From: Maritimibacter alkaliphilus
Lineage (GTDB): Bacteria; Pseudomonadota; Alphaproteobacteria; Rhodobacterales; Rhodobacteraceae
DNA: 64,000 bases
Assembly: GCF_019801605.1 (NCBI RefSeq)
Contig: NZ_JAHVIT010000005.1
Location: 113,323-177,322 of the forward strand
Direction of reading: 5' to 3'
Position 1 is the first letter of the stretch, and the number at the start of each line of letters is the position of its first letter. Below the pieces are notes generated by a model, which was not told where the DNA came from, searched no databases, and saw nothing but the letters and a program-made list of their open reading frames with translations. The position numbers and the translations under genes were made by a program. This document shows, in pieces, positions 28,281 through 37,364 of the stretch.

Positions 28281-28787
28281 TCACCCCCCGGGGCGGAGAG
28301 ACAGCCTGACCGCCACGACAGATGGCCGGTCCGTCGTGTCGATGCGCAGGCTTTCGACGTCGTAGCCCCAACCGGGGTGGCTCTGCGACAGCCAGTTGGC
28401 AAACCGGCTGAAGTCCACCTCATCAAAGCCCAACTCGACCGTTCCGACAGCCCCCGCGCCTAGCGTGCTGATGTCATCGCGCAGCCCGTTTTCCACCAAC
28501 GACTGTTCCACGGCACTGATCCCGATCGGGCGAAGCGACCGAGCCTGCGTGGTCCCATCAGCCGAAACGGCGGCAAGCCTCTCCTGCTCCGAAATTCGGG
28601 CGCGTATCCAGCTGTTGAGGTTCAACTCTTCTTCCAGACCGTGCAGGGCATCCATCCGCGCACGGGCCAAAGGCTCCAACAGGCCCACTGCGATACCCAC
28701 GGGCAACACCAGGAAGGTCACCATTGCCAGCAGCAGCCGTTCCCGCGGGGTCCGGCGCAGGAGAGCGTCGATCAGCCGTCCACTCAT
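28281..28787 (-). CDS. gspM: Type II secretion protein GspM
   Basis: The 168-residue product has a short cytoplasmic start (LLRRTPRERLLLAMV), one transmembrane helix (about 18-38), and a periplasmic ferredoxin-like domain that includes VELGFDEVDFSRFANWLSQ. This matches GspM, the partner of GspL in the inner-membrane platform. It is the last gene of the minus-strand gspG-M operon, and its ATG overlaps the gspL stop. Confidence 0.9.
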   Translation of the reverse strand: MSGRLIDALLRRTPRERLLLAMVTFLVLPVGIAVGLLEPLARARMDALHGLEEELNLNSWIRARISEQERLAAVSADGTTQARSLRPIGISAVEQSLVENGLRDDISTLGAGAVGTVELGFDEVDFSRFANWLSQSHPGWGYDVESLRIDTTDRPSVVAVRLSLRPGG

Positions 28788-29992
28788 GGTTGCGCCTCCG
28801 AGGACAGTTGGATGGAAACCTCGGCTTGCACGCCGGGGCCATCCTCGGAAATCCGACTGTCCGTCAGGGCCGCGCGCATGCCAGCATCCTCGAGCGCACC
28901 GACGAGTTCGTCCGCCACCGCGAAGTTCGAAACCTGAAGAACGAAACGCAGATCGTCCCCCGAGGCATAGCTCATTCGCATGGTCGTGACGTCTGGGCGT
29001 GCCAATACTTCGGCGGCACGGCCAGCGAGTTCGACGGGGTCCGTTCGCCCCTGCACCCGCCGCGCAGATGCTCGGCGTTCGGCCAGGGCAGCCGAGACCT
29101 GCGCTCTCGCATCAAGCAGAGGGCCCGCGGGCACGAAATGCCGACGCACCAGTTCTGCATTCGTGGCCGCCACCGCCGCCTGCGCCGAGGTTGCGCGTTG
29201 AAGGGCAACGATCTGCGCGCTTGACCAGATACAGGCAGCAACAGCCGCAGCCCCGAGAACCCAGAGCCATGGTACCAGTTGTCGCTTGAGGCGCCTCCGA
29301 GCCGCTTGCGGATCCTGCCGCAGGTCGCAGGTCAATTCGCCATGCTCAAGCACGACAGGCCGAGGCAGGCCACGTCCTTCGATGTCCTCGGCGCTCTGCA
29401 ATACCGGCAGCCCCTGATCGGCCAACCACAGGTCAAGCCCCTCGAGTGGCGCCCCCAGCCGCAGGACAGCCCGCGGCTTGCCCTGATCCGCCAGCGCGCG
29501 CCCGATCAAGATGGAGGCAAGTTCAGAGGTGGTGGTAAAGCCGTCCTCGGGGCCGAGACGCACCATGACGACAGGAACCTGTGCCCCGTCCGCATCCACG
29601 CCGGACTGCGCCTTCGGCGCCGCAGCCTCCACCTGTATCGTCCAGACCCCTTTCGCCGCGGGCAAGGAAAGGTAGTCAGGCAGAACCGCCCGCCCGGTCA
29701 GTGTCTTCCAATGCTCGGACAGCTTGCGATCCGCGATGAACACGCGCGTCCAGTGCTGGTCGCTGCCGTCGGGCGCGTAGGGCCGGACCTCGACCCCTGA
29801 CGGATCAAGGCGCAACCGGTCATGCACTTGTCGGCGGGCAACTTTCTCACGGGCTTCGCCACGCAAACCGCGCGGCAGGTCGAGCGCCAGCAAGGGCAAA
29901 GCCGCCCCGGGAACCAGTGCCACCTGACGTGCCCCCGCCGGACCACGCACGAACTGGGGCTCCTCTGCCCTGCTGTGGTTGCGCTCCGACAC
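28784..29992 (-). CDS. gspL: Type II secretion protein GspL
   Basis: GspL links GspE to GspM. The 402-residue product has a cytoplasmic actin-like region (residues 1-240, with LPDYLSLPAAKGVWTIQVE), one transmembrane helix (LVPWLWVLGAAAVAACIW, about 241-258), and a periplasmic ferredoxin-like domain ending in AEVSIQLSS. I used the GTG at 29992; its ribosome-binding site is weak. The 166 bases up to the gspK stop contain a perfect TTGGCGCCAA word but no gene I can support, so the true start may differ. Confidence 0.87.
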   Translation of the reverse strand: MSERNHSRAEEPQFVRGPAGARQVALVPGAALPLLALDLPRGLRGEAREKVARRQVHDRLRLDPSGVEVRPYAPDGSDQHWTRVFIADRKLSEHWKTLTGRAVLPDYLSLPAAKGVWTIQVEAAAPKAQSGVDADGAQVPVVMVRLGPEDGFTTTSELASILIGRALADQGKPRAVLRLGAPLEGLDLWLADQGLPVLQSAEDIEGRGLPRPVVLEHGELTCDLRQDPQAARRRLKRQLVPWLWVLGAAAVAACIWSSAQIVALQRATSAQAAVAATNAELVRRHFVPAGPLLDARAQVSAALAERRASARRVQGRTDPVELAGRAAEVLARPDVTTMRMSYASGDDLRFVLQVSNFAVADELVGALEDAGMRAALTDSRISEDGPGVQAEVSIQLSSEAQP

Positions 29993-30158
29993 TTGAAGCT
30001 GTTCCCTCTATCCACGTCGACGCGCCCGATCCGATATCCGGCGGGCCAGGGTGCTATCCCCTTGGCGCCAAGGGGACATCCATGGCGGACGACTGGCGCC
30101 AGCATGGCGGCAGGGCGGGCGCACCGCAATGCGTAATCGATGCGACGGCGGACGCTGA

Positions 30159-31106
30159 TCAGGGACGGGTGGTGATACGCCAGTTGATCGCAGGACGCTC
30201 CCCCGGCCCGCGATACTCCAGTTGAATTAGCCGGGTGGCCTGCAAATCTGCCAGTTCCGCCGTCGCGAAGGCCTCGAACCAGCGGGATTGCAATGCGATC
30301 CGGGCTTCGTCCAGACGAGGCGGCCCTGCGGCATCGGGCACAGGCGGGCTGTCCGGTGGCAACGGCATGGCGGGGGCCTCAGCCAACCCCGTGCGCAACA
30401 GGAAGTCGTTCACATCGCCAAACGGCTCGACTGCGCGACTGGACACAAGCTGCGCGATCTGCCCCGGTGTCGCCTCGGGCAGGAAGGCGGCGAGCACGTC
30501 CAGGGGGGCCGCGTTGACGTTCAGGCGGCTGTCACCGGGGATCACCGTCACGAAGGGCACCAATGCGTCTCGTGTCCGCGGGCTCAGGCCGGGCAGGTCG
30601 CGCAAGAGCGCCATCATAGGCACCGGTCCGCCGACGGGATGAACCGGCGGATCGCTCAGCGGGATCGCCTCCTGTGCCGCCGCCCCGCCCGCAAGACGTG
30701 CGACCAGCAAGTCCGCCGTATCAGGGGGCAGAGCCAATCGGTCCAACAAACGCCGGAAGGCCACATCGGCCAATTCATCTGTCGGGTTCGCCAGCCAGTT
30801 CAGGTTGAACAGACCGTCCAGCTCCCGAAGCGTACCGGACACCCGTCCGCGGGCCACCGGCACACTGAGCGCGCCATCTGCCTGCCCCTCCTGCGCAGTG
30901 CCGCCCCCGGAGAGGGCCTCAATCACCCTGCTCTGCGCATAGGCTTCGAAACTGTCGAGGATCAGCATCACCTGATCTGCATCCCGCTGGTCAGACAGCC
31001 GCACACGTCCTGTCTCTGCCCGCGTGAGAAGATAGACAGAGACCGCTGCCAAAGCTGCCACGAGGATCAATGCGTTGATCAGGACAAACCCGCCATCGCG
31101 CCTCAT
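30159..31106 (-). CDS. gspK: Type II secretion minor pseudopilin GspK
   Basis: The 315-residue product starts with a prepilin signal, MRRDGG-FVLINALILVAALAAV, cut after Gly6. Residue 5 of the mature protein is Asn, not Glu, as is usual for GspK at the pseudopilus tip. The large periplasmic domain includes ELDGLFNLNWLANP and DSRLNVNAAPLDVLAAFLP, conserved in GspK. Its ATG overlaps the gspJ stop. Confidence 0.93.
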   Translation of the reverse strand: MRRDGGFVLINALILVAALAAVSVYLLTRAETGRVRLSDQRDADQVMLILDSFEAYAQSRVIEALSGGGTAQEGQADGALSVPVARGRVSGTLRELDGLFNLNWLANPTDELADVAFRRLLDRLALPPDTADLLVARLAGGAAAQEAIPLSDPPVHPVGGPVPMMALLRDLPGLSPRTRDALVPFVTVIPGDSRLNVNAAPLDVLAAFLPEATPGQIAQLVSSRAVEPFGDVNDFLLRTGLAEAPAMPLPPDSPPVPDAAGPPRLDEARIALQSRWFEAFATAELADLQATRLIQLEYRGPGERPAINWRITTRP

Positions 31107-31867
31107 TGCAGGGTCTCCAGCAGGACAATGCGCCCCAAACGTTCGGTCTCGATCGTGACTTCGAATGCAAGTGGCAGGGTATCGCTGACGATGTCCACCG
31201 CGCCGCCGGCGCGGTCCTCGTCCGCCTCCCCGCCCGGAAGACGCGCGACCTGCCCGTTGGGCTGCAGGCCACGCTGCCAGCCGACTTCAGGCCAGTAGCT
31301 GCGCAGGGTCAGGCCGCGGACATCGGCCATCATCGGAACATCGGGCAACTCTGCCCCCGCAGCGGGGCTCAACGTCCGCCATCCGCCCCGCACCAAGCGC
31401 CCGTCCGGTGTTACATGCCACGTCACACGCAGCATGGCCTCTTGCGACAGAATACGCATCCCGGTCTCCCGGTCGCGGCGCAAATCCGGCCTGCCCGCTG
31501 TCGACATCTCCAACCGGTTGCCCCCCCCTCTGAGCGCAGATCTGGGACCGCCCTGAGGTTGGTAGAACAGCACTGGTACGACCGAGGTCATGTCCGCCCG
31601 CAACAGGGCCAGTGCGCGCTCCGCATCGGCGGAGGCATCGGCCCGACCGACGAGATCGTCGCGCAGTCGCAACATGCCGCTCAGGGCCTGCGCGCCGGTA
31701 ACGGCGACCAACGCAAAAAGCGCCATGGCGATGACAAGCTCCAGCAGACTGAGTCCCGCATCCCGGGGCTGGCCCTGCCCCGGCACTTCCACAAGGCCGG
31801 GGCGCCCCCGTCCCGCCGAAACCCGCGCGCCTCGGAGCGTGCGACCCCATCGCCGGGGCCTCTTCAT
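31103..31867 (-). CDS. gspJ: Type II secretion minor pseudopilin GspJ
   Basis: After an unusually long, basic leader of about 38 residues comes the cleavage site DAG-LSLLELVIAMALFALVA. The mature part (about 215 residues) has ADMTSVVPVLFYQ and LRSYWPEVGWQ, typical of GspJ. I used the ATG at 31867, which overlaps the gspI stop. GspJ forms the pseudopilus tip with GspI and GspK. Confidence 0.9.
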   Translation of the reverse strand: MKRPRRWGRTLRGARVSAGRGRPGLVEVPGQGQPRDAGLSLLELVIAMALFALVAVTGAQALSGMLRLRDDLVGRADASADAERALALLRADMTSVVPVLFYQPQGGPRSALRGGGNRLEMSTAGRPDLRRDRETGMRILSQEAMLRVTWHVTPDGRLVRGGWRTLSPAAGAELPDVPMMADVRGLTLRSYWPEVGWQRGLQPNGQVARLPGGEADEDRAGGAVDIVSDTLPLAFEVTIETERLGRIVLLETLQ

Positions 31868-32253
31868 CGCCCGAAACCCGGTAGCAGGTAGATCAGCACC
31901 GAACTGCCTTCTCCGGTCTGGCTCCGCGCTGTGACACGCGCTTCGATCAATCCCCCCTCGGTTGCCTGGCGCTCTGTGGTGACCGCGAACCGCAGGCCTC
32001 CCATCTCCACCTCTTCCGGCAAACGAGGACCTGCGGTGCCATGCAGGACCAGTTCCTCGGCACGGTTGCGTGCCGCGATCTCGGACAGGACCCGCGGCCA
32101 CTGGCCGCCGATCTCCCGGCGCGACTGATCCACGACGCGCAGGGCCGCGATACTGCCCACGGCCAGAATGAGGATCGCAATCGCCACCTCGAGAAGCGTC
32201 ATGCCTGCGTCGGCGCCCCTGCGCGGCGTGCGTCGGATCACCCTGCGGCGCAT
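31864..32253 (-). CDS. gspI: Type II secretion minor pseudopilin GspI
   Basis: The 129-residue product has a basic leader and the site DAG-MTLLEVAIAILILAVGSIA, followed by a short globular domain (QWPRVLSEIAARNRAEELVL, the usual GspI segment after the helix). A GTG at 32283 could add ten residues. It overlaps gspH upstream and gspJ downstream, so it is tightly coupled. Confidence 0.9.
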   Translation of the reverse strand: MRRRVIRRTPRRGADAGMTLLEVAIAILILAVGSIAALRVVDQSRREIGGQWPRVLSEIAARNRAEELVLHGTAGPRLPEEVEMGGLRFAVTTERQATEGGLIEARVTARSQTGEGSSVLIYLLPGFGR

Positions 32254-32735
32254 CGGGGCAATCCGTGTCCGTCGCCGCGGCACAGAAACACCGCCCTGTC
32301 GCCGCGCCAGTTATCTTCAAGGAACGTCGCTTCAAAGGCAGAGCTCTGCCCGGTTGACAGGAAAAGAATGTCAGGAAGTCCACCGCCCGCACTGCTTACG
32401 GGCGTCTCTCGCGGGGCGAAGCGTACTGTCCCCTGCCAAGTCTGCCCACGGCCCACAGGCTGCCAGTTCCGACCTGCGGAACCGGGCACGGAGCCTGCCC
32501 ATTTCAGCCCGTTTCCGGTCAAGTACAGCCCCTGCGTCTGCCCCGTTATCAACGCGCGATCCCGAGCTTGGGTGAAGAGACGTTGAAAGCGCGCAACATC
32601 GGCCTGCGCTGTAGAGGTGCCCCGTGCGCTGACCAGACTGACGCCACTCGCCAGCACTGCCATGATCGTCACGACGACGAGCAGCTCGATCAAGGTGAAG
32701 CCCGGGTCCGGCGCGATACACTCGCTCCGGCGCAA
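32238..32735 (-). CDS. gspH: Type II secretion minor pseudopilin GspH
   Basis: The cleavage site and helix DPG-FTLIELLVVVTIMAVLA mark a pseudopilin. The mature domain has FQRLFTQARDRALITGQTQGL and FLSTGQSSAFEATFL, as in GspH. The start is unclear. A TTG at 32735 gives an 11-residue leader, while the only in-frame ATG (32882) gives a 60-residue leader that is unlikely for a prepilin. An ATG at 32742 lies in the neighbouring frame and would give a normal leader if one G were removed from CCCGGG just before the helix. Confidence 0.85.
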   Translation of the reverse strand: MRRSECIAPDPGFTLIELLVVVTIMAVLASGVSLVSARGTSTAQADVARFQRLFTQARDRALITGQTQGLYLTGNGLKWAGSVPGSAGRNWQPVGRGQTWQGTVRFAPRETPVSSAGGGLPDILFLSTGQSSAFEATFLEDNWRGDRAVFLCRGDGHGLPRCAAG

Positions 32736-32866
32736 GGCGCATGTATCTCGCCGGATGCTCAGGAAGGCGGTTGCGGCACCCCGGATCGAACGAGCGCCGC
32801 GGCTCGGAGCGGCCTCAGCGTAGCGGTCGCATGCGCACGGGGGCGATGCGCGCCGTCTGGAACCGC

Positions 32867-33322
32867 TTACTCCACGGACCATGACCCGATGTCCGCATCC
32901 ACACCGCTACCGCCTGTCACGCCATCTGCCCCGAATGAAAAGACATCGAAGTCCCCATGCACCCCGGGCGAGAGGTACTGATAGTCCGTGCCCCACGGAT
33001 CCACCGGCATCCGATCCATGTAGCCGTTCGTTGCCCAGTTCTGCGGTACCGGGTCTGTGGTTGGTGGCGTCACGAGCGCTGCCAGCCCCTGTTCCGTTGT
33101 GGGATAACGAAAGTTGTCCAGTCGGTAGAGATTCACCGCGCTTGAAATAGCCGCCAGATCGGCGCGAGCCCGCGCGACACGCGCTTGGTCCGGTCGGTCA
33201 ATCACGCGCGGCACGATCACCAGCGCCAGAACGGAAAGGATCACCACCACGACCATCAATTCCAGCAGCGAAAACCCCTCGTCCCCCTTCCGGGGCCGCT
33301 CGGGTCTGTCTTCGATGGTCAT
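32867..33322 (-). CDS. gspG: Type II secretion major pseudopilin GspG
   Basis: The 151-residue product has the site DEG-FSLLELMVVVVILSVLALVIVPRV. The conserved GspG body follows: ISSAVNLYRLDNFRYPTTEQGL, GYMDRMPVDPWGTDYQYLSPG and FSFGADGVTGG, whose calcium-binding loop stabilises the pilin. It is the main subunit of the pseudopilus and the first gene of the minus-strand operon. It is divergent from gspO. Confidence 0.96.
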   Translation of the reverse strand: MTIEDRPERPRKGDEGFSLLELMVVVVILSVLALVIVPRVIDRPDQARVARARADLAAISSAVNLYRLDNFRYPTTEQGLAALVTPPTTDPVPQNWATNGYMDRMPVDPWGTDYQYLSPGVHGDFDVFSFGADGVTGGSGVDADIGSWSVE

Positions 33323-33427
33323 GGCTGTCTATCCCGTGCCGCTGCTCTGGCGCTTCGAGCCGTCATGATAGAGACTTCGCCGGGCCCATGTCCATGAGGC
33401 ATATGCCCGTCAACACGGAGAAAGCCC

Positions 33428-34243
33428 CTGCTCCCCCAATCCCTTGATCCGCTTTCGGTCCCCGAGGACCTCATCCGGTTCCTGCCCGTGCTTCTGGGCC
33501 CTTTCATCGGGTCTTTCCTCGGCGTTCTGGTGGATCGACTGCCGCGGGGCGAAAACATCGTTGCAGCGCGCTCGGCCTGTCGATCCTGTGGCACCCGGCT
33601 CTCGGGTCGCGACATGGTTCCGCTGTTGTCATACGCGCTCTTGCGCGGGCGGTGCCGCCATTGCGGCGCGACCTTGCCCGCAGGCCTTCTCTACATCGAG
33701 ATCCTCGCCACCGGGGCGGGATTGCTTGCCTGCGCTGCCGGGGGCGCCCCCGTCGCTGTGTGGTTTGCAACTCTTCTGCTGTGGCTCCTGCTGACGCTGG
33801 CTGCCTGCGACCTGCGCTGGCTACGACTGCCGGATCTCCTGACGGCCGCCCTAATGCTGCTGACGGGGGCCGCAGCGCTCTTCCACGTCCCCGGGACACC
33901 GTCCCCCGTTTCTGCGCTCATCGGCGGGCTGGCCGGCGTGGGCAGCTTCGCCCTGCTGCGCTTCGCGTACAGGCAGCTTCGCGGGGTCGAAGGGCTCGGG
34001 CTGGGAGACGTGAAACTGATGGCGGGATTGGGTGCCTATGCCGGGATTGCAGACCTCCCACTGGTGGTTCTGCTGGCCGCACTCGGCGCGCTTTCCAGCG
34101 CCATGGTGGGCGCGGTTCTGCACCCCCGAGGACACCGAAAGGCCAGCCTGGCAGCAAGCCGCCCCTTGCCCTTCGGCGCGGCCCTTTGCGGCGCCGCTGC
34201 CTTGCTGTGGCTTCTCCGCGCCGCAGGCCTGCCAATTCCCTGA
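33428..34243 (+). CDS. gspO: Prepilin peptidase GspO (type IV leader peptidase)
   Basis: This membrane aspartic protease cuts and methylates the pseudopilins GspG-K. It has the cytoplasmic Cys pairs CRSCG and CRHCG, and the two catalytic Asp sites in ACDLRWLRLPD and GLGLGDVKLMAGLG, with about seven transmembrane helices. The first ATG/GTG/TTG in frame (GTG 33488) would cut into the first helix. A CTG at 33428 follows ACGGAGAAAG at good spacing and restores a full N-terminus, so I used it (271 residues). Confidence 0.9.
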   Translation: MLPQSLDPLSVPEDLIRFLPVLLGPFIGSFLGVLVDRLPRGENIVAARSACRSCGTRLSGRDMVPLLSYALLRGRCRHCGATLPAGLLYIEILATGAGLLACAAGGAPVAVWFATLLLWLLLTLAACDLRWLRLPDLLTAALMLLTGAAALFHVPGTPSPVSALIGGLAGVGSFALLRFAYRQLRGVEGLGLGDVKLMAGLGAYAGIADLPLVVLLAALGALSSAMVGAVLHPRGHRKASLAASRPLPFGAALCGAAALLWLLRAAGLPIP

Positions 34244-34364
34244 GGGGCCGCCGACTCGCCGCGCACTCCTTGATGTCATCGTCAGTTGAAATGAACAGGG
34301 GCGGCTCGTAAGGTTCGTCCACGTTTCATAGTTTGTCACTTTTGCCCAAAGGATTGGACACCGA

Positions 34365-36002
34365 ATGTCTGTCACGCAGCGCGCCCTGCCCTTCGTCATT
34401 TCCCTGCTCTTGGCGGGCAGCGCAGGCGCTCAGGAGGCGGAGAAGGGGGCGACCGTGCAGGTACCCTCCGGTGTGGATCAACCAGCCGAAGGCCGCGCGA
34501 ATCCGCAGGCGGCTTATCAGGCCGCAGATGACGCCTATGCAGCCGGCGATATGGTCTCCGCCCGACGGGTCCTGTCCGCGTTGTTCAGCGCGGGCGATAC
34601 CGGGAGCGAAGAGGTCCCCGCCGATGCGCATCTTCTTTATGGCCAGCTGCTGCTCAATGGGCGCGGAGGCCCGCAGGATATCGCCGGCAGCATGTTCCAT
34701 CTCGAGCAGGCAGCGGGTGAGCGCCCTGAAGCCGCCACGCTTCTGGCACGGATTCACCTCTCGGGTCAGAGCCTCGGGGTTCCCCGGGACGCCGAACGCG
34801 CGCGAAGCCTCCTCGAACAGGCAAGCGAGATGGGTTACCCTGAGGCACATTACTACCTTGCCCTCCTCCTCCCCGGCGTATCCACGACCGAGGAGACCCG
34901 CGCGCGCATCCCGGTCCTTCTGGAACAGGCCGCCAAGGCCGGTCACGTCGAAGCCCAATACCAATTGAGCAGCCTGCTGTCGCGCGGGGAGGGCGTGCCC
35001 CCTGACCCGGAAGGCGCGCTGACCTGGCTGGTCCGCGCCGCGGAGAACGGACATGGCATGGCCCAGTTCAATCTCGCCTATGCGCTCGGCACCGGTCAGG
35101 GCCTGACGCAGGACCGCGAGGCGGCCGCAGGCTGGCTGCTGCGAGCGTCGGAAAACGGCCTCCCCGCCGCGCAGCGGATGCTGGGCCAATATTATCTAGA
35201 GGGGACCGGCGTGCCCGCGAACCGGGGTGAGGCCCTGCGCTGGCTGAACTCTGCGGCGGCGACGGGTGACGTGGCAGCGCAGTACTACCTCGGGCAGGCC
35301 TACCGGCGCGGTCCCGAGGATGGCTCGGAGGACGCCCTTGCGTGGAAGTGGCTCAATGAGGCTTCTGGCGCCGGGTACGCCCCGGCATCAACCGCGCTTG
35401 GTGAAATGGCGGAGCGGGGCGGCCTGACCGCCAGTGGGACCCGTCAGGCCGGCAGCATCGAACTCGCATTGCCCCGATACCTGAAAGCCGTGTCGCAAGG
35501 AGACCTCGCCGCCGCCCGCCGCCTTGGCCAGCTGGCCATTTCCGGCGAACTGGAGGGCCTGACCTCCCCGCACGAAGCTGTGCCTTGGGTGGTCGCTGCC
35601 GGCATCGCGGATGACACCGCTGGCGCGGCCGAGTGGTTGCGTGCGCAATCCGAAGCCGGCGTCAGACCTGCCCAAACCGCCTTGGGCCTGTGGCTTTTGA
35701 ACCGGGAGGGCGCGGCGGAAGCCGCAGCGCCCCACTTCGAGACGGCGGCCAATGCCGGGGACACTGAAGCGCAGCTCGAGCTCGGACTGCTTTATTCCGA
35801 GGGACGCGGCGTGCCACAGGACCTGATCATGGCCCACAAATGGCTCAACATCGCGGCCTCGACCGGATCAGCCCGCGCACGTGAACGCCGTGATGCGGTT
35901 GCCGATCTGCTCACCCCTGAAGACCTGTCGAGGGCGCAGACCGCCGCGCGGCGCTTCTTCGAGGACGCGGCAGCTACGCCTCCCGCGAGATCGACCGAAT
36001 GA
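34365..36002 (+). CDS. Secreted SEL1-repeat protein 1
   Basis: The 545-residue product has a signal peptide (LPFVISLLLAGSAGAQ) and then many SEL1-type TPR units, such as AGHVEAQYQLSSLLSRGEGV, NGHGMAQFNLAYALGTGQG and AGDTEAQLELGLLYSEGRGV. SEL1 proteins act as scaffolds for protein-protein contacts. A periplasmic location fits. It follows gspO by 121 bases, and its stop overlaps the next SEL1 gene. It may belong to the secretion locus as an assembly factor or substrate handler; that is inference. Confidence 0.9.
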   Translation: MSVTQRALPFVISLLLAGSAGAQEAEKGATVQVPSGVDQPAEGRANPQAAYQAADDAYAAGDMVSARRVLSALFSAGDTGSEEVPADAHLLYGQLLLNGRGGPQDIAGSMFHLEQAAGERPEAATLLARIHLSGQSLGVPRDAERARSLLEQASEMGYPEAHYYLALLLPGVSTTEETRARIPVLLEQAAKAGHVEAQYQLSSLLSRGEGVPPDPEGALTWLVRAAENGHGMAQFNLAYALGTGQGLTQDREAAAGWLLRASENGLPAAQRMLGQYYLEGTGVPANRGEALRWLNSAAATGDVAAQYYLGQAYRRGPEDGSEDALAWKWLNEASGAGYAPASTALGEMAERGGLTASGTRQAGSIELALPRYLKAVSQGDLAAARRLGQLAISGELEGLTSPHEAVPWVVAAGIADDTAGAAEWLRAQSEAGVRPAQTALGLWLLNREGAAEAAAPHFETAANAGDTEAQLELGLLYSEGRGVPQDLIMAHKWLNIAASTGSARARERRDAVADLLTPEDLSRAQTAARRFFEDAAATPPARSTE

Positions 36003-37234
36003 AGGGCCTCCGGCGCCTCCGCCTGCCGTTTCTTCCGCTGGCCGCAGCACTGTGCCTGACGTCGCTTGCGGGAACCATGCTGTTTCCGGACATTGTCGCA
36101 GCACAGACCATCGCATCGATGGATCAACTCAAGCAGCGGGCCGACGCCGGAGATGCCCAAGCGCAGTTTGAACTCGGGCAACTCTACGACGAAGGCGCAG
36201 CAGTCACGCAGTCCTATGAGAGCGCGGCCGAGTGGTTTGCCCTGGCTGCTGAGCAAGGCCACGCCGCGGCCTTGAACATGCTGGGGCGCTATCGCCACAG
36301 CGGCCTTGGCGGACAACAGGATAGCGCGGAAGCGCTGCGCCTGCTGCAAGCGGCTGCAACGGCGGGCCTGCCTGAGCACATTTTCGATTATGCGACCGCG
36401 CTCGAGGCCACTGGCAATGCCGCCGCGGCGGCAAGCCTGTACCGGCAGGCCGCCGACGCCGGCCACCTGGAGGCCACGGTCAGCCTTGGGGTTCTCTTCC
36501 AGTCAGGCATCGGTGTCGCGCAGGACCTGGCGATGGCGCGCAGCCTTTTCGAACGGGCAGCCAATCAGGGCAACCCTCGCGCGATGAACAACCTGGGCGT
36601 CATGTTCGCCCGTGGCGAGGGAACGACGCAGGATTATGCCCGGGCGGTCGCTCTGTTCGAAGGTGCCGCGGATCAGGGCTTCAAGGAAGCGTACAGCAAC
36701 CTCGGCACCATGTACGAAAACGCCTTTGGCGTTGCGCTGGACGAACCCCTGGCGGCGGAACTCTATCGCCTCGGCGGGCGGGGCGCGCACAGCAGCCAGA
36801 CAGAACTTCTATATGACTCCCGCCTGACCCCGCCTGACAGTTCACCGGAGGGGATGCGCCGGATCAGGTTGGCGGCGGACGCAGGCGATCCCGTCGCGCG
36901 CTTCCAGCTTGGCTGGCTTCTGCTAGGCGGTCGCGTCACCTTGCCAGATCGCAGCCCAACAGAACTGGCAGAGGCCGTTCCAGCCCTGAGGATAGCTGCC
37001 GAGCAGGGCTATGGACCGGCCATGGCGGCCCTCGGGCAACTCTATTTCGCGGGCGAGGGCGTCCCGCAGGATTTCGTCTTGGGCCATATGTGGCTGGTTC
37101 TGGCCCGCCGCGCGGGCGTCGCGGCGGCAGCTGAACTGACCGCGCGATTCACCCCCCTCATGGTTCCGGAACAACTCGCGGAGGCACAGGCCCGCGCAGA
37201 GACATTCCGCCCTTCGGCGCCCCCCCTGGAATAA
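35999..37234 (+). CDS. Secreted SEL1-repeat protein 2
   Basis: The 411-residue product has a signal peptide (hydrophobic core LPFLPLAAALCLTSLAG, ending IVAAQ) and at least eight SEL1 units, for example AGDAQAQFELGQLYDEGAAV, AGHLEATVSLGVLFQSGIGV and GFKEAYSNLGTMYENAFGV. It is translationally coupled to SEL1 protein 1 (ATGA overlap) and the two are probably paralogues. They could form a periplasmic scaffold together. Confidence 0.9.
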   Translation: MKGLRRLRLPFLPLAAALCLTSLAGTMLFPDIVAAQTIASMDQLKQRADAGDAQAQFELGQLYDEGAAVTQSYESAAEWFALAAEQGHAAALNMLGRYRHSGLGGQQDSAEALRLLQAAATAGLPEHIFDYATALEATGNAAAAASLYRQAADAGHLEATVSLGVLFQSGIGVAQDLAMARSLFERAANQGNPRAMNNLGVMFARGEGTTQDYARAVALFEGAADQGFKEAYSNLGTMYENAFGVALDEPLAAELYRLGGRGAHSSQTELLYDSRLTPPDSSPEGMRRIRLAADAGDPVARFQLGWLLLGGRVTLPDRSPTELAEAVPALRIAAEQGYGPAMAALGQLYFAGEGVPQDFVLGHMWLVLARRAGVAAAAELTARFTPLMVPEQLAEAQARAETFRPSAPPLE

Positions 37235-37364
37235 CGGGTGCACTGCACCTTGGGCCCACAATGTATGGTCACATCCAGCTCACGCAGGCTGTTTTTAGCG
37301 TGATTTTTCAGACGTAACCTGTATACTTCGCGGGAAGTGGCCTGTTCGAGGGAGGTGTTACAAG

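Noticed and set aside
37321..37330. TATACT as a -10 box before the exported unknown at 37365
   Set aside because: No matching -35 box at normal spacing could be found.
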